From a virus: 39,065 bases of DNA. Positions 22,828-29,179 of this stretch are shown in pieces; position 1 is the first letter of the stretch, and each line of letters opens with the position of its first letter. A program made the translations under genes and the position numbers. The notes beneath the pieces are model-generated. The model was not told the DNA's origin, did not search any database, and worked only from the letters and a program-made list of their open reading frames with translations. Location of the stretch: IMG/VR virus record IMGVR_UViG_3300045454_000126, positions 1-39,065 of that record; one strand, 5' to 3'.

Positions 22828-22843
22828 TTAACAGAAGTGTTAA
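22828..22843. promoter_or_regulatory. Palindrome TTAACA-GAAG-TGTTAA upstream of the gene at 22904
   Basis: Exact 6-bp arms around a four-base centre in a locally A/T-rich stretch between the divergent HNH gene and the plus-strand gene. It could be an operator, or a stem in the leader RNA. A clear -35/-10 pair was not found. Confidence 0.35.
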
Positions 22844-22877
22844 CGCGGAAACATAGGCTCCGAGAAGGATGATTATC

Positions 22878-22903
22878 GGAGGTGATCGTGGTACGATCGA
22901 AAC
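22878..22903 (+). promoter_or_regulatory. Shine-Dalgarno with a hairpin spacer before ATG 22904
   Basis: A consensus-like GGAGGTGA at 22878-22885 is too far (about 20 bases) from the start codon, but an exact stem GATCGT-GGT-ACGATC (22884-22898) fills the gap. When folded it would leave about five bases between GGAGGT and ATG, an ideal spacing. Confidence 0.5.
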
Positions 22904-23119
22904 ATGTCGATCAACGCCGTAAAGAACCCGTCCGCCGAACAGATCGCTGCGATCGTCCGCGGCTCTAAGCACCAGGCTGCCCGGAGAATTGTGGACCCTC
23001 GGAATGGCGATGTCTGGGCTTGGCCTGCCGAGCATGCGACGCATCGCGAAGGAGCTGACGCACTCGGCGTCCCCTACGACCGACCTCCTGGAGCCGGTGA
23101 CATCGTGACGCTCGATTAG
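22904..23119 (+). CDS. Single-domain protein homologous to the C-terminus of the converging gene
   Basis: 71 residues: MSINAVKNPSAEQIAAIV, then KHQAARRIVDPRNGDVWAWP, then ADALGVPYD and a final IVTLD. It aligns along almost its whole length with the last ~63 residues of the 161-residue protein on the other strand (PSPQQSAGFLARTKYKAARRLVDP; AEKLGVKFD; final MIGLD). The two genes converge with overlapping stops. The motif A-x-R-x-L/I-V-D-P-x-x-G occurs in many phage structural and tail-linked proteins as a small add-on domain, of unknown role. Own ribosome site with hairpin, so it is likely expressed independently. Confidence 0.65.
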   Translation: MSINAVKNPSAEQIAAIVRGSKHQAARRIVDPRNGDVWAWPAEHATHREGADALGVPYDRPPGAGDIVTLD

Positions 23120-23601
23120 TCGAGACCGATCATATCGGCATGCTTGGGGTCGAACTTGACCCCAAGCTTCTCGGCGACCATCTTGTGCAACGCCGGGTCA
23201 GCGGCGTCCCAGATATACGATTTCCCGCTTTCTGGGTCGACCAGACGGCGCGCCGCCTTGTACTTGGTGCGCGCCAGAAATCCGGCACTCTGTTGAGGTG
23301 ACGGGCTTTCCAAGATCCGAACCGGCGTGCCGAAATAATCCAGCGTGAACCCAGCGCGCAGAGACCCTGCTGGTGCTCCGGCGCCTCCAAAACCAGTCGC
23401 GAGGCCGGCCAAGTCCGTAGCGCGGTCGTAATAGCGCGGGTCCTGCGGCGTCACCCGGCCGGCGTAGACGTCGCCCGGCAGAGTCACGGCATCGTAGGCC
23501 GAGCGCACGAGACGCGCCGGCCAGGTTTCGCCGAGACGGGACAGGATGGTGCCGTCGGTCCTTGGCTGACCGAGACGGTCAAGCGGAACATCTTCATCCA
23601 T
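23116..23601 (-). CDS. 161-residue phage protein with C-terminal DPxxG domain
   Basis: Starts MDEDVPLDRLGQPRTDG at 23601. A segment LGETWPARLVRSAYDAVTLPGDVYAGRV, followed by YDRATDLAGLATGFGGAGAP, is common in ejection-type proteins of rhizobial prophages. A short low-complexity hydrophobic area leads to a C-terminal domain (ARRLVDPESGKSYIWDA; AEKLGVKFD) shared with the plus-strand gene 22904-23119. It follows the 80-residue gene by four bases in the same operon. Its first half suggests a virion-linked protein; the exact role is not known. Confidence 0.65.
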   Translation of the reverse strand: MDEDVPLDRLGQPRTDGTILSRLGETWPARLVRSAYDAVTLPGDVYAGRVTPQDPRYYDRATDLAGLATGFGGAGAPAGSLRAGFTLDYFGTPVRILESPSPQQSAGFLARTKYKAARRLVDPESGKSYIWDAADPALHKMVAEKLGVKFDPKHADMIGLD

Positions 23602-23605
23602 CTTG

Positions 23606-23848
23606 TCACCCGAGCCCGAAGCCGGCCCTCCGGCGCTGCACCAGCACGGGCCTGCCGCGCACCCGGATGACGGTCGGCTGGCCACCGACGGGGAGCGCCG
23701 GCCGGGCGCCGGCCGCGCGGGCGATCGCCCGCAGCTCGGCCGCCAGCTCCGACTTCTGCTCGGTGAATCGATCGGGGCGTCGCCGGTCCGGCGGGGCCAG
23801 GCGGTCGACCCGCCGCGCAAGATCGTAGAGGCGGGACAAGTCAGCCAT
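23606..23848 (-). CDS. 80-residue helical phage protein
   Basis: Begins MADLSRLYDLARRVDRL. Helical first half with many Arg (PPDRRRPDRFTEQKSELAAEL), then a compact VGGQPTVIRVRGRPVLVQRRR element and a Gly-rich end. The last gene-like unit before the divergent region, and the first gene after the promoter-terminator pair 23861-23938. No strong Shine-Dalgarno before the ATG; an in-frame GTG lies four codons upstream. No family named. Confidence 0.6.
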   Translation of the reverse strand: MADLSRLYDLARRVDRLAPPDRRRPDRFTEQKSELAAELRAIARAAGARPALPVGGQPTVIRVRGRPVLVQRRRAGFGLG

Positions 23849-23860
23849 GGCGCCGGGCAC

Positions 23861-23891
23861 AAAAAACGCGCCGGCGGAGGACCGCGGCGCG
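23861..23891 (-). terminator. Intrinsic terminator in the leader of the leftward late operon
   Basis: Minus-strand stem CGCGCCG / CGGCGCG with an inner CGG-TCCT-CCG and a one-base bulge, followed by TTTTTT. It lies about 20 bases downstream of the candidate promoter at 23911-23938 and 13 bases before the start codon at 23848. Confidence 0.7.
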
Positions 23892-23910
23892 CATGAATTC
23901 GACGATGGTC

Positions 23911-23938
23911 ATTTTGCAGGTTTCGCCGGTCCGGTCAA
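23911..23938 (-). promoter_or_regulatory. Candidate leftward (late?) promoter TTGACC-N16-CAAAAT
   Basis: On the minus strand TTGACC (23933-23938), a 16-base spacer and CAAAAT (23911-23916). The TTGACC hexamer is the same one found at both repressor-controlled promoters. The next downstream element is an intrinsic terminator, so productive transcription would need readthrough. Confidence 0.42.
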
Positions 23939-23991
23939 GTCTGTAACCTAAGTAGTTCACCATATTGACGCACCATCAAAACATCGCCAAC

Positions 23992-24020
23992 GCGGGGGTT
24001 CCCACGGAGTGAACCCCCGC
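23992..24020 (+). promoter_or_regulatory. 10-bp hairpin with GGAG in its loop before ATG 24023
   Basis: Exact inverted repeat GCGGGGGTTC / GAACCCCCGC with a nine-base loop containing GGAG. The 3' arm ends two bases before the start codon. It could expose or hide the ribosome site, or be a protein-binding RNA. Confidence 0.45.
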
Positions 24021-24022
24021 TC

Positions 24023-24610
24023 ATGCCCCCGATCCGTCCCGCCCGCCCGACCGGCCGCTACGCCGATCGCCGATCGGTCCGCGCCCCCGCCCAAGGCCTC
24101 GCTCGTCCTCCGGCGGGCGCCGCCATCCGCACCGCGGTCGTCGCCGTTCTGGACCCGATGGAGCCCGGCGCGCGCCTGCTCGCCACCGTCAACACCAGGA
24201 CCGATATCCTGGAGGACGAGCGCAGCCACGGCCGCATCAGCGAGGCGGCCTATCAGGTCGGGCGCATGCTTCAGGAAGCGTTCGAGCGAGCCGCCCGGCT
24301 CGGCAGCTCGTCGAACTGGCTCGACGGTGGCCGCGTCGACATGGCCGAGCGCCATGAACTGGCCATCGGCTACGCGGTGCAGGACGCCAGGAGGGTGCAG
24401 GCGCTGATGCGCCGCGTCGAACACGCCGTTGGCGTCGTCGGCGCCCGGATGCTGCGAGCCGTGATCGGCGACCGGATAAACTTTGCGGCGATCGCGACGG
24501 CCCGCGGCCGCGCTGGCGACCGCGCGACGCGGCAAGTCGCGTCGCGCTTCCGCTGGCTCCTGGAGGAGACCGCCGAGCACTTCGCGGCGCGCGGGCCAAC
24601 GGACCGTTGA
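24023..24610 (+). CDS. 195-residue phage protein of unknown function
   Basis: N-terminus basic and disordered (RPARPTGRYADRRSVRAPAQG). The core is helical: TDILEDERSHGRISEAAYQVGRML, ERHELAIGYAVQDARRVQALMRR, GVVGARMLRAVIGDRINFAAIA, RQVASRFRWLLEETAEHF. This core recurs, by recollection, in rhizobial prophages near head genes, and the GVVGARMLR-type motif may be a DNA-binding helix pair. It could be a regulator, for example a late activator, since it sits divergently beside the candidate late promoter; that is inference only. Confidence 0.6.
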   Translation: MPPIRPARPTGRYADRRSVRAPAQGLARPPAGAAIRTAVVAVLDPMEPGARLLATVNTRTDILEDERSHGRISEAAYQVGRMLQEAFERAARLGSSSNWLDGGRVDMAERHELAIGYAVQDARRVQALMRRVEHAVGVVGARMLRAVIGDRINFAAIATARGRAGDRATRQVASRFRWLLEETAEHFAARGPTDR

Positions 24611-24616
24611 TGCCGA

Positions 24617-24832
24617 TCAGCGCGCGAGCACCGCACCACTCGGCCGCTGATCGAGGGCCGTTTCCAGCAGCTCGCGGACGGCCTCCGATCGCGTGATTTC
24701 GCGCTCGGCGGCATATCGGTCGACCCGCTCCCGCACCGCATCAGGCACGCGCGCAGAGAGCAGCGGGTCGCGTCCCGTCGCGGGCCTGCCTCGCCCTCGT
24801 TTTTTTTGGTGTACCGCTATTGACTGGTCCAT
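24617..24832 (-). CDS. Ribbon-helix-helix (CopG-like) regulator
   Basis: 71 residues: MDQSIAVHQKKRGRGRPATG, then a beta strand LLSARVPDAVRERVDRYAAERE and helix ITRSEAVRELLETAL, the standard RHH fold that binds DNA as a dimer. The start at 24832 was chosen because the ATG lies within the palindromic divergent promoter region, at about the expected transcript start, which suggests a leaderless message. The gene contains an eight-base A run (coding strand) that may be slip-prone. It ends six bases from the convergent gene at 24610. It may repress itself and the gene at 24907. Confidence 0.72.
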   Translation of the reverse strand: MDQSIAVHQKKRGRGRPATGRDPLLSARVPDAVRERVDRYAAEREITRSEAVRELLETALDQRPSGAVLAR

Positions 24833-24868
24833 GAATATATGTATACTCAAATTCATCGACGAGATCAA
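24820..24868. promoter_or_regulatory. Overlapping divergent promoters and palindromic operator of the RHH gene
   Basis: Rightward: TTGACT (24820-24825), 16-base spacer, TATACT (24842-24847). Leftward: TTGATC (24863-24868), 17-base spacer, TATACA (24840-24845). Both -10 boxes share GTATAC. Exact arms ATGAAT and ATTCAT (24831-24836, 24851-24856) surround this centre and suit a dimeric RHH repressor. The leftward start point would fall at or one base before the regulator's ATG. Confidence 0.55.
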
Positions 24869-24906
24869 GCCCGCGCCTCGGGGCACATCAGGGGCGGAGA
24901 AACACA

Positions 24907-25281
24907 ATGGCCAACCACCCAAACAGATCAAGGGCCACCCGGCGCGCCGCCGAAACAACACTCGCGGAGTGGTACTCCGCGGATGTCGGCCTGACGGAAC
25001 TGTCAGCCGAGGCTCAGATGGCCCAACTGGGCTTCCGGGATGCGCTCATCGCAATCCGAGATGGAGTCCGGCCCGAGCAACTGGACTCTCTGCGAGAGTT
25101 TCTGCGAGAGTTCCGCGAAAGCGGGTACCATCGCTCGGAATTAGATCTGGATGGTCAGCGCATGCTGACCACGGCCGCGGTCCTCATTGAGGGGAGGACC
25201 GTCATTTTTGATGCAGGCGCTCGGCGCCTGCGGTCGCTGAACCAAACCGAAATTATGAGGCGTCAGCACAATCAGCCTTGA
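24907..25281 (+). CDS. 124-residue protein controlled by the RHH promoter
   Basis: Starts MANHPNRSRATRRAAETTLA after GGAG. Mostly helical: AEWYSADVGLTELSAEAQMAQ, LGFRDALIAIRDGVRPEQ, then LREFLREFRESGYHR, where an 11-base repeat encodes LREF twice. No family was recognised. Transcribed away from the RHH gene from the shared promoter region. It could be the partner of a two-gene module, but a toxin fold is not evident. Slightly richer in A/T than its neighbours. Confidence 0.6.
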   Translation: MANHPNRSRATRRAAETTLAEWYSADVGLTELSAEAQMAQLGFRDALIAIRDGVRPEQLDSLREFLREFRESGYHRSELDLDGQRMLTTAAVLIEGRTVIFDAGARRLRSLNQTEIMRRQHNQP

Positions 25282-25292
25282 CCGAGCATGCA

Positions 25293-25355
25293 CCCGGGGC
25301 GCTGTCACGCCCCGGGCGTCTCAATCACCGCAGGAACACGGGGCATCACGCCCCG
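25293..25355 (+). repeat. Two tandem GC hairpins with a 41-base period
   Basis: First hairpin: CCCGGGGCG-CTGTCA-CGCCCCGGG (25293-25316). Second: CGGGGC-ATCAC-GCCCCG (25339-25355). The flanking 22-base units, beginning at 25306 and 25347, match at 20 positions. They lie after the 124-residue gene in a 161-base gap. Confidence 0.7.
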
Positions 25356-25370
25356 GGCATCTCAACCGGC

Positions 25371-25394
25371 GCCGCAGCGGCCCTGCGGCCTTTT
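25371..25394 (+). terminator. Intrinsic terminator after the 124-residue gene
   Basis: Stem GCCGCAG / CTGCGGC with a five-base loop, then C and TTTT. Third hairpin of the 25282-25442 gap; the only one followed by a T-run. A 15-codon frame (25403-25450, start after AGAGG) then overlaps the start of the next gene and may be a leader peptide. Confidence 0.65.
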
Positions 25395-25442
25395 ACAGAG
25401 GAATGCGCGTGAGTCCGGACGGAGTAAGCGCGCAACAACGAA

Positions 25443-26030
25443 ATGGCTAAGATCATCAAACGCCGCCAGTTCATCATCCTCCAGAAACTCGGCTGGGCTC
25501 ACACCGCCGACGGCGCACCCGTGCTGTGCCACCTTCTCACCGCTCGGGACAGCGACATGCTGATCCCCGGCGGGTCGCTCATCATCGGGGAGGTTGGGTA
25601 CGACGACGAGGAGAGCGGCGTCTATACCGAGATGTTCCAGGAGCTCCCCCGCGAGGCCCGGCGCGCGCTGCGCGCCGCTGTCGTTGCAAATAACGAGCAG
25701 GAGGAGAGCGTCCGTGCAGAGGGCGAGAGCCCTCAGGCTCTGGCATACATGCCGACATCGATCATTATCGATGCCGGAAAGGAAAGAGAGAAGGTCAATA
25801 CGCCGCGCATGTGGACTACCATCGACATGCGGGAAAGGTACGAATCCTACGCCTACATTGTAGCGTTCACGCAGGACGACGCCGCCGACGCCGCCATCGC
25901 GGCAGGGTTCGCAGGACAGACCAATGACTCGTCGGGCCAATACTCTGGCATGGTCTGGCGCCGACTCATCGAGCGCGCCGAATGGAGCGCCCGAATGAAG
26001 GAGATCGAGGCGGCTCAGCCTCAGGGCTGA
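25443..26030 (+). CDS. 195-residue protein of unknown function
   Basis: Starts MAKIIKRRQFIILQKLGWAH. Alternating short strands and helices, with SLIIGEVGYDDEESGVY, PTSIIIDAGKEREKV and ESYAYIVAFTQDDAADA. No recognised motif or signal peptide; cytoplasmic and acidic. The direct ribosome site is weak, but a 15-residue leader frame (starting 25403) stops inside its start codon region, so translation may be coupled to it. Separated from the previous gene by three hairpins and a terminator. Possibly a lysogenic accessory gene. Confidence 0.6.
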   Translation: MAKIIKRRQFIILQKLGWAHTADGAPVLCHLLTARDSDMLIPGGSLIIGEVGYDDEESGVYTEMFQELPREARRALRAAVVANNEQEESVRAEGESPQALAYMPTSIIIDAGKEREKVNTPRMWTTIDMRERYESYAYIVAFTQDDAADAAIAAGFAGQTNDSSGQYSGMVWRRLIERAEWSARMKEIEAAQPQG

Positions 26031-26134
26031 TCGCGCCACCCAAGACGGCTGCCGACAGGCGCGAGCTGCGCCAGGGCATCAATTGTCCGCTTGCCCTAGC
26101 TGCGGCCTTCCGTCCGGAGGGAGCGCCGGCATGG

Positions 26135-26821
26135 TCACGCTCCCGGTGCTGCGGCTTCATCCCGGGCCGCGCGCCTCGCGTCCATGTCGGCCATCACCCG
26201 AGCAACGTGGCCGCGCCGCGCCTCGACCGTCTCGCGCGGTCGCGACAGGCGGCGCGCCGCGGGCGGCTCGACCGGCGCCGCAAGCATGGCAGCGACGCGG
26301 GCGAGTGTGTCGCGGTACGGCTCGACGACTCTCGCGACGATGGCGTGCATCTCCGCGTCGTTTGGCGGCCAGCGCCGATCCAGCCCAGCCTCTCCGCGCG
26401 CGACCATCAGGCATGCGCGCTGAATTGCCCAGAGCGGGAAATCGGCGAGCACCCTGACCATGATCGCCACCGTCGCATGCGCTTCGTCGCCCTGCTGTCG
26501 CATCGATCGGTAGCCCGTCAGCATCGCCGACAGCGCGGCCTTGACCGCGTCGGCGTCGCCCGCCCCGAACGCGCCGAGCCCTGTGCGAAGCTCTGCGGAG
26601 CGGCGCTCCAGCCGTGACCGCTCGTCGGCGTCCAAGGCCCTGACCAGCGGCCGCGGCTGGCCGGTGATCGACACCGCGCTGAACAGGCGCGGCAGCTCGT
26701 AATCGGTGACCCGGTTGACCAGCGCCGGCGGCCCGCCGTCAACCGCCGCCGGTAGCGAGGGCGGCGTAGTGGGCGGCGAGCGCCGCAAAGCCGTCGCCGC
26801 GACCTTGCCGAGATGATTCAT
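26135..26821 (-). CDS. Replication-associated protein downstream of the DUF1376 gene
   Basis: 228 residues, start MNHLGKVAATALRR at 26821 with GGAG eight bases before it, overlapping the DUF1376 gene by 83 bases. N-terminal Pro-rich linker, then helices: PRPLVRALDADERSRLERRSAEL, AVKAALSAMLTGYRSMRQ, ATVAIMVRVLADFPLWAIQRACLMVARG, RWPPNDAEMHAIVARVVEPY. The last part resembles helical replication accessory proteins in temperate phages (a helicase loader or initiator partner). It follows a replication gene in the leftward early operon, which is the main basis for the role. Confidence 0.6.
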   Translation of the reverse strand: MNHLGKVAATALRRSPPTTPPSLPAAVDGGPPALVNRVTDYELPRLFSAVSITGQPRPLVRALDADERSRLERRSAELRTGLGAFGAGDADAVKAALSAMLTGYRSMRQQGDEAHATVAIMVRVLADFPLWAIQRACLMVARGEAGLDRRWPPNDAEMHAIVARVVEPYRDTLARVAAMLAAPVEPPAARRLSRPRETVEARRGHVARVMADMDARRAARDEAAAPGA

Positions 26822-27608
26822 GGGGATCTCCGTGAATGGTCTTGGCCGGGAGGGTGACGACCTCGGGGATCGGTTTTGCCTGTGCCGCGATCTCGCGGGC
26901 GATGGCGGGCTCGAAGTAGCCAACCGAGCCGGGCGGCCCGTCGCGCTTTCGCGCCATCGAGGCGCGGGCGCCGATCAGCACCACGTCGCGCGTCCAGCCG
27001 CGAGACAGCCACGCCTGCACCCGGTGGGCGGCCCCGCACCAGCCCGGCGGCGTGTCCTGCCCGGCGCCGACGCCGGCGATGGTCGCCAGCTCGTCGGCGA
27101 GGGCGTGAGCCTCCGGCGTGATCAGGCTGGCCGGCTGTGCGGGCAGGGATGGTTCCGGGGCTGGCTCGTGACGGCCGAGCGGATCTGGGTCGCGCGCCTG
27201 CGCGTCACCACCACCACCACCATTCTTTTCTGGATGTGGTTGTGGTTTTGGTGCTCCAAGCATGCTTGAAGCATGCTTATCGTCCTGCTTAGACCAGCGC
27301 TTAGATGCCGCTTTCTTCGCCCTCTCGGCATACTTGGAGGAGGTTTCATCCACCCTCGCTAGCTCGCGATCGATCCTCTTGTGCCGCCATCCCGGGTCGA
27401 AGAACGCGGCGATGGTTGGCCTTGCCCGGCGCCACTCAGCCGCCGTCATGCATGCGATCCGGGCAAGCTGCCGGTCGTCGCCCGGTAGCCCTCCGGTCGT
27501 CCAGTAATGCATGATCAGGAGCAGGTAGGCGCCGTGCTCCGCCGCATCGAGATGCGAGGTGTCGGCCCGGTAGTCGGCGATGTACAGGGGCATCCACGGG
27601 CGGGCCAT
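26739..27608 (-). CDS. DUF1376 (YdaU-like) replication-initiation-type protein
   Basis: 289 residues. The N-terminus PWMPLYIADYRADTSHLDAAEHGAYLLLIMHYW and LPGDDRQLARIACMTAAEWRR is the typical DUF1376 domain, a winged-helix fold found in phage replication initiators. The middle is a Pro/Gly/His linker, and the C-terminal part has PPGWCGAAHRVQAWLSRGW and PGSVGYFEPAIAREIAA, a pattern common after DUF1376. The start was set at 27608, where ATG overlaps the GcrA-like stop (TGATG). An earlier codon (27611) is equally readable. Confidence 0.78.
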   Translation of the reverse strand: MARPWMPLYIADYRADTSHLDAAEHGAYLLLIMHYWTTGGLPGDDRQLARIACMTAAEWRRARPTIAAFFDPGWRHKRIDRELARVDETSSKYAERAKKAASKRWSKQDDKHASSMLGAPKPQPHPEKNGGGGGDAQARDPDPLGRHEPAPEPSLPAQPASLITPEAHALADELATIAGVGAGQDTPPGWCGAAHRVQAWLSRGWTRDVVLIGARASMARKRDGPPGSVGYFEPAIAREIAAQAKPIPEVVTLPAKTIHGDPHESSRQGRGDGFAALAAHYAALATGGG

Positions 27609-28222
27609 CATCCCCTCCGCACGCGCTTCTCAGGCGGCACAAACGCCATGGCGCCGTGGCCCGAGCAGTAGTGGTCGAACGGATGGTCCGGATCGCGTCG
27701 TCGGGCGCCGCAGCAGCGGCGCTCGGACCACGCCGGGGCGTCGTCCGCCCACAGCGGCCAGCGGCAGTGTTCGCGTTGCAGGTCGAGCAGCGCCACGCCT
27801 CCGGGCGGCCCCGACGTGATCACTGGCGCTCCGCCCCGCTCGGGGAGGGAAGGGCGCGCCGGCAGCTTCGGCCTCGCACCGAACACGATCGCGCGCGGCG
27901 CCCGCGGCACGCATCGCACCTTGATCGTCTTGCCCTTGGCGACGGCGCGCATCCGCTCCGTGACCACCGTCACGCCATGTCGCTCGGAGCGCCGGACGCC
28001 GCGCCGGTGCATCAGGCCCTGCACAGCGCTGCGGGTGACGACGGCGCCGAACTCGGCGCGTATCGCAGCCATGATCGTCGTGGCCGAGGCGCCGTCGCGG
28101 TAGAGCGCGATCGCGCGCTCGGCGGCCGCCGGCCGCTGGGCCCACAGCGAGGACGGGGGAGGGCTGGCCCTCTCGGGCGGGGCGGCGGCATCGTGCAGCA
28201 CCACAGGTGCGAGATCGGTCAT
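27608..28222 (-). CDS. GcrA-like transcription regulator
   Basis: 204 residues (Caulobacter GcrA about 173). N-terminal helix-turn-helix region ERAIALYRDGASATTIMAAI ... VTRSAVQGLMHRRGV, like the DNA-binding start of GcrA. C-terminal signature LLDLQREHCRWPLW, RRCCGARRR and FDHYCSGHGAMAF corresponds to the Cys-rich sigma-70-binding domain of GcrA (CKWPIGDP ... FCG ... YC..H). GcrA family members act at promoters with m6A-modified GANTC. Placed between DUF1376 and a PPC-motif gene and coupled to both by overlaps (TGATG, ATGA). Phage use to redirect host RNA polymerase is an inference. Confidence 0.75.
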   Translation of the reverse strand: MTDLAPVVLHDAAAPPERASPPPSSLWAQRPAAAERAIALYRDGASATTIMAAIRAEFGAVVTRSAVQGLMHRRGVRRSERHGVTVVTERMRAVAKGKTIKVRCVPRAPRAIVFGARPKLPARPSLPERGGAPVITSGPPGGVALLDLQREHCRWPLWADDAPAWSERRCCGARRRDPDHPFDHYCSGHGAMAFVPPEKRVRRG

Positions 28223-28860
28223 GGTGTTTGCTCCGCCGCCTGCAATTTTTTCACCGCGGTCGATGCGATGCTGATCAGGAGGTCACGAAACTCGGGCGGA
28301 GCGGCAGCGCGGATCTTCGTCTTGTCCCGGCCGCCGACCATCGCCATGACGCCGATGCGGCGTGCCCGCTCGCGGCCGTGAAGCTCGACCGCGCGAGGGT
28401 GGAGACGCTGCGGCGATGGTCCCCAGATCAGGTCTGGGAGTTCAGTGCCGACCGCGTAGAGCCACGTCGCCTTGCGGGCGAAGTGTCCGTAGTGGCCTTG
28501 CTCAACCTGGCAGCTCCATCCGCCATGTCGATCAGCTACAACCCACCCGCCCTGTGCCGGCGGCGCAGAGAGGCCGAAGTAGGCCCATGCGTGCGAGTAC
28601 GCCGGGTGCTCCAGAACGCCGCCGAAGTTGCGGACCGCGGTAAGTGCAGCGGCGAAGCATCCTTGATCGGCACCCAGCTTGAATTGATGCGGCCGCGCCG
28701 GCGAGCCATGCCAGTATCGTCCCCACCGCTCGCATGGTGGGTGAGCAACCACCGGCCACGGCCCGGCGTATAGCCGCGCGTCGCGTTCGGCGGGCCACGG
28801 ATCGACGTTGTCGAGCCCGTAATACACACCGCCGCGCTGCACGAATAGGGCGGCAATCAT
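28219..28860 (-). CDS. PPC-motif phage protein (possible DNA-methyltransferase relative)
   Basis: 213 residues. N-terminal AALFVQRGGVYYGLDNVDPW, then WPVVAHPPCERWGRYWHG with a PPC motif as in cytosine-5 methyltransferase motif IV, and later GGVLEHPAYSHAWAYFG. A WSCQVEQGHYGHFARKATWLY segment is also conserved in related phage proteins as I recall them. The SAM-binding FxGxG motif is not clear, so true enzyme activity is doubtful. ATG start 28860 preferred over GTG 28863. Coupled by ATGA to the GcrA-like gene. Alternative: a nucleotide- or DNA-binding relative without catalysis. Confidence 0.6.
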   Translation of the reverse strand: MIAALFVQRGGVYYGLDNVDPWPAERDARLYAGPWPVVAHPPCERWGRYWHGSPARPHQFKLGADQGCFAAALTAVRNFGGVLEHPAYSHAWAYFGLSAPPAQGGWVVADRHGGWSCQVEQGHYGHFARKATWLYAVGTELPDLIWGPSPQRLHPRAVELHGRERARRIGVMAMVGGRDKTKIRAAAPPEFRDLLISIASTAVKKLQAAEQTP

Positions 28861-28870
28861 CACGCCGCCC

Positions 28871-29179
28871 TCACGCCACAGCGCGTTCGATGGCGGCGCG
28901 GCCGAGCGGCGTGTCGGCTAGCATGCCGAGGGCGTGCATGTAGGTCTCGACAATCGCCCCGTGCTCGGCCCGCTCGTCCTTGTCCTGCTTGCGCAGGCGG
29001 ATCACCGCGCGCAGCGCCTTGACGTCGTAGCCGTTGCCCTTGGCCTCGGCGAACACGTCCTTGATGTCGTCGGCCAGCGCCTTCTTCTCTTCTTCGAGTC
29101 GCTCGATGCGCTCGACGAGAGAGCGCAACTGATCACGCGACGCCAGGCCGGCGCCCGAGGCCCATTCGGTTGCCACCAT
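28871..29179 (-). CDS. GapR-like nucleoid protein (DUF2312)
   Basis: 102 residues. [58 protein letters not shown], seen in order across residues ~15-72, is the hallmark of DUF2312/GapR: a coiled dimer that binds overtwisted AT-rich DNA and aids replication and chromosome arrangement in alphaproteobacteria. Ribosome site AGGAG five to six bases before ATG 29179. Its 5' end overlaps the preceding gene by 47 bases. Being next to a GcrA-like gene in a phage early operon is notable. Confidence 0.88.
   Translation of the reverse strand: MVATEWASGAGLASRDQLRSLVERIERLEEEKKALADDIKDVFAEAKGNGYDVKALRAVIRLRKQDKDERAEHGAIVETYMHALGMLADTPLGRAAIERAVA

Noticed and set aside
24801-24808. Programmed frameshift at the eight-base T run (A run on the coding strand)
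   Set aside because: The normal frame already gives a full RHH protein and no alternative frame adds a recognisable extension.
26031-26134. Zn-finger-like CPSCG in a plus-strand frame and a 17-codon minus frame
   Set aside because: Only two Cys, no second pair and no ribosome site; the minus frame is too short to support.
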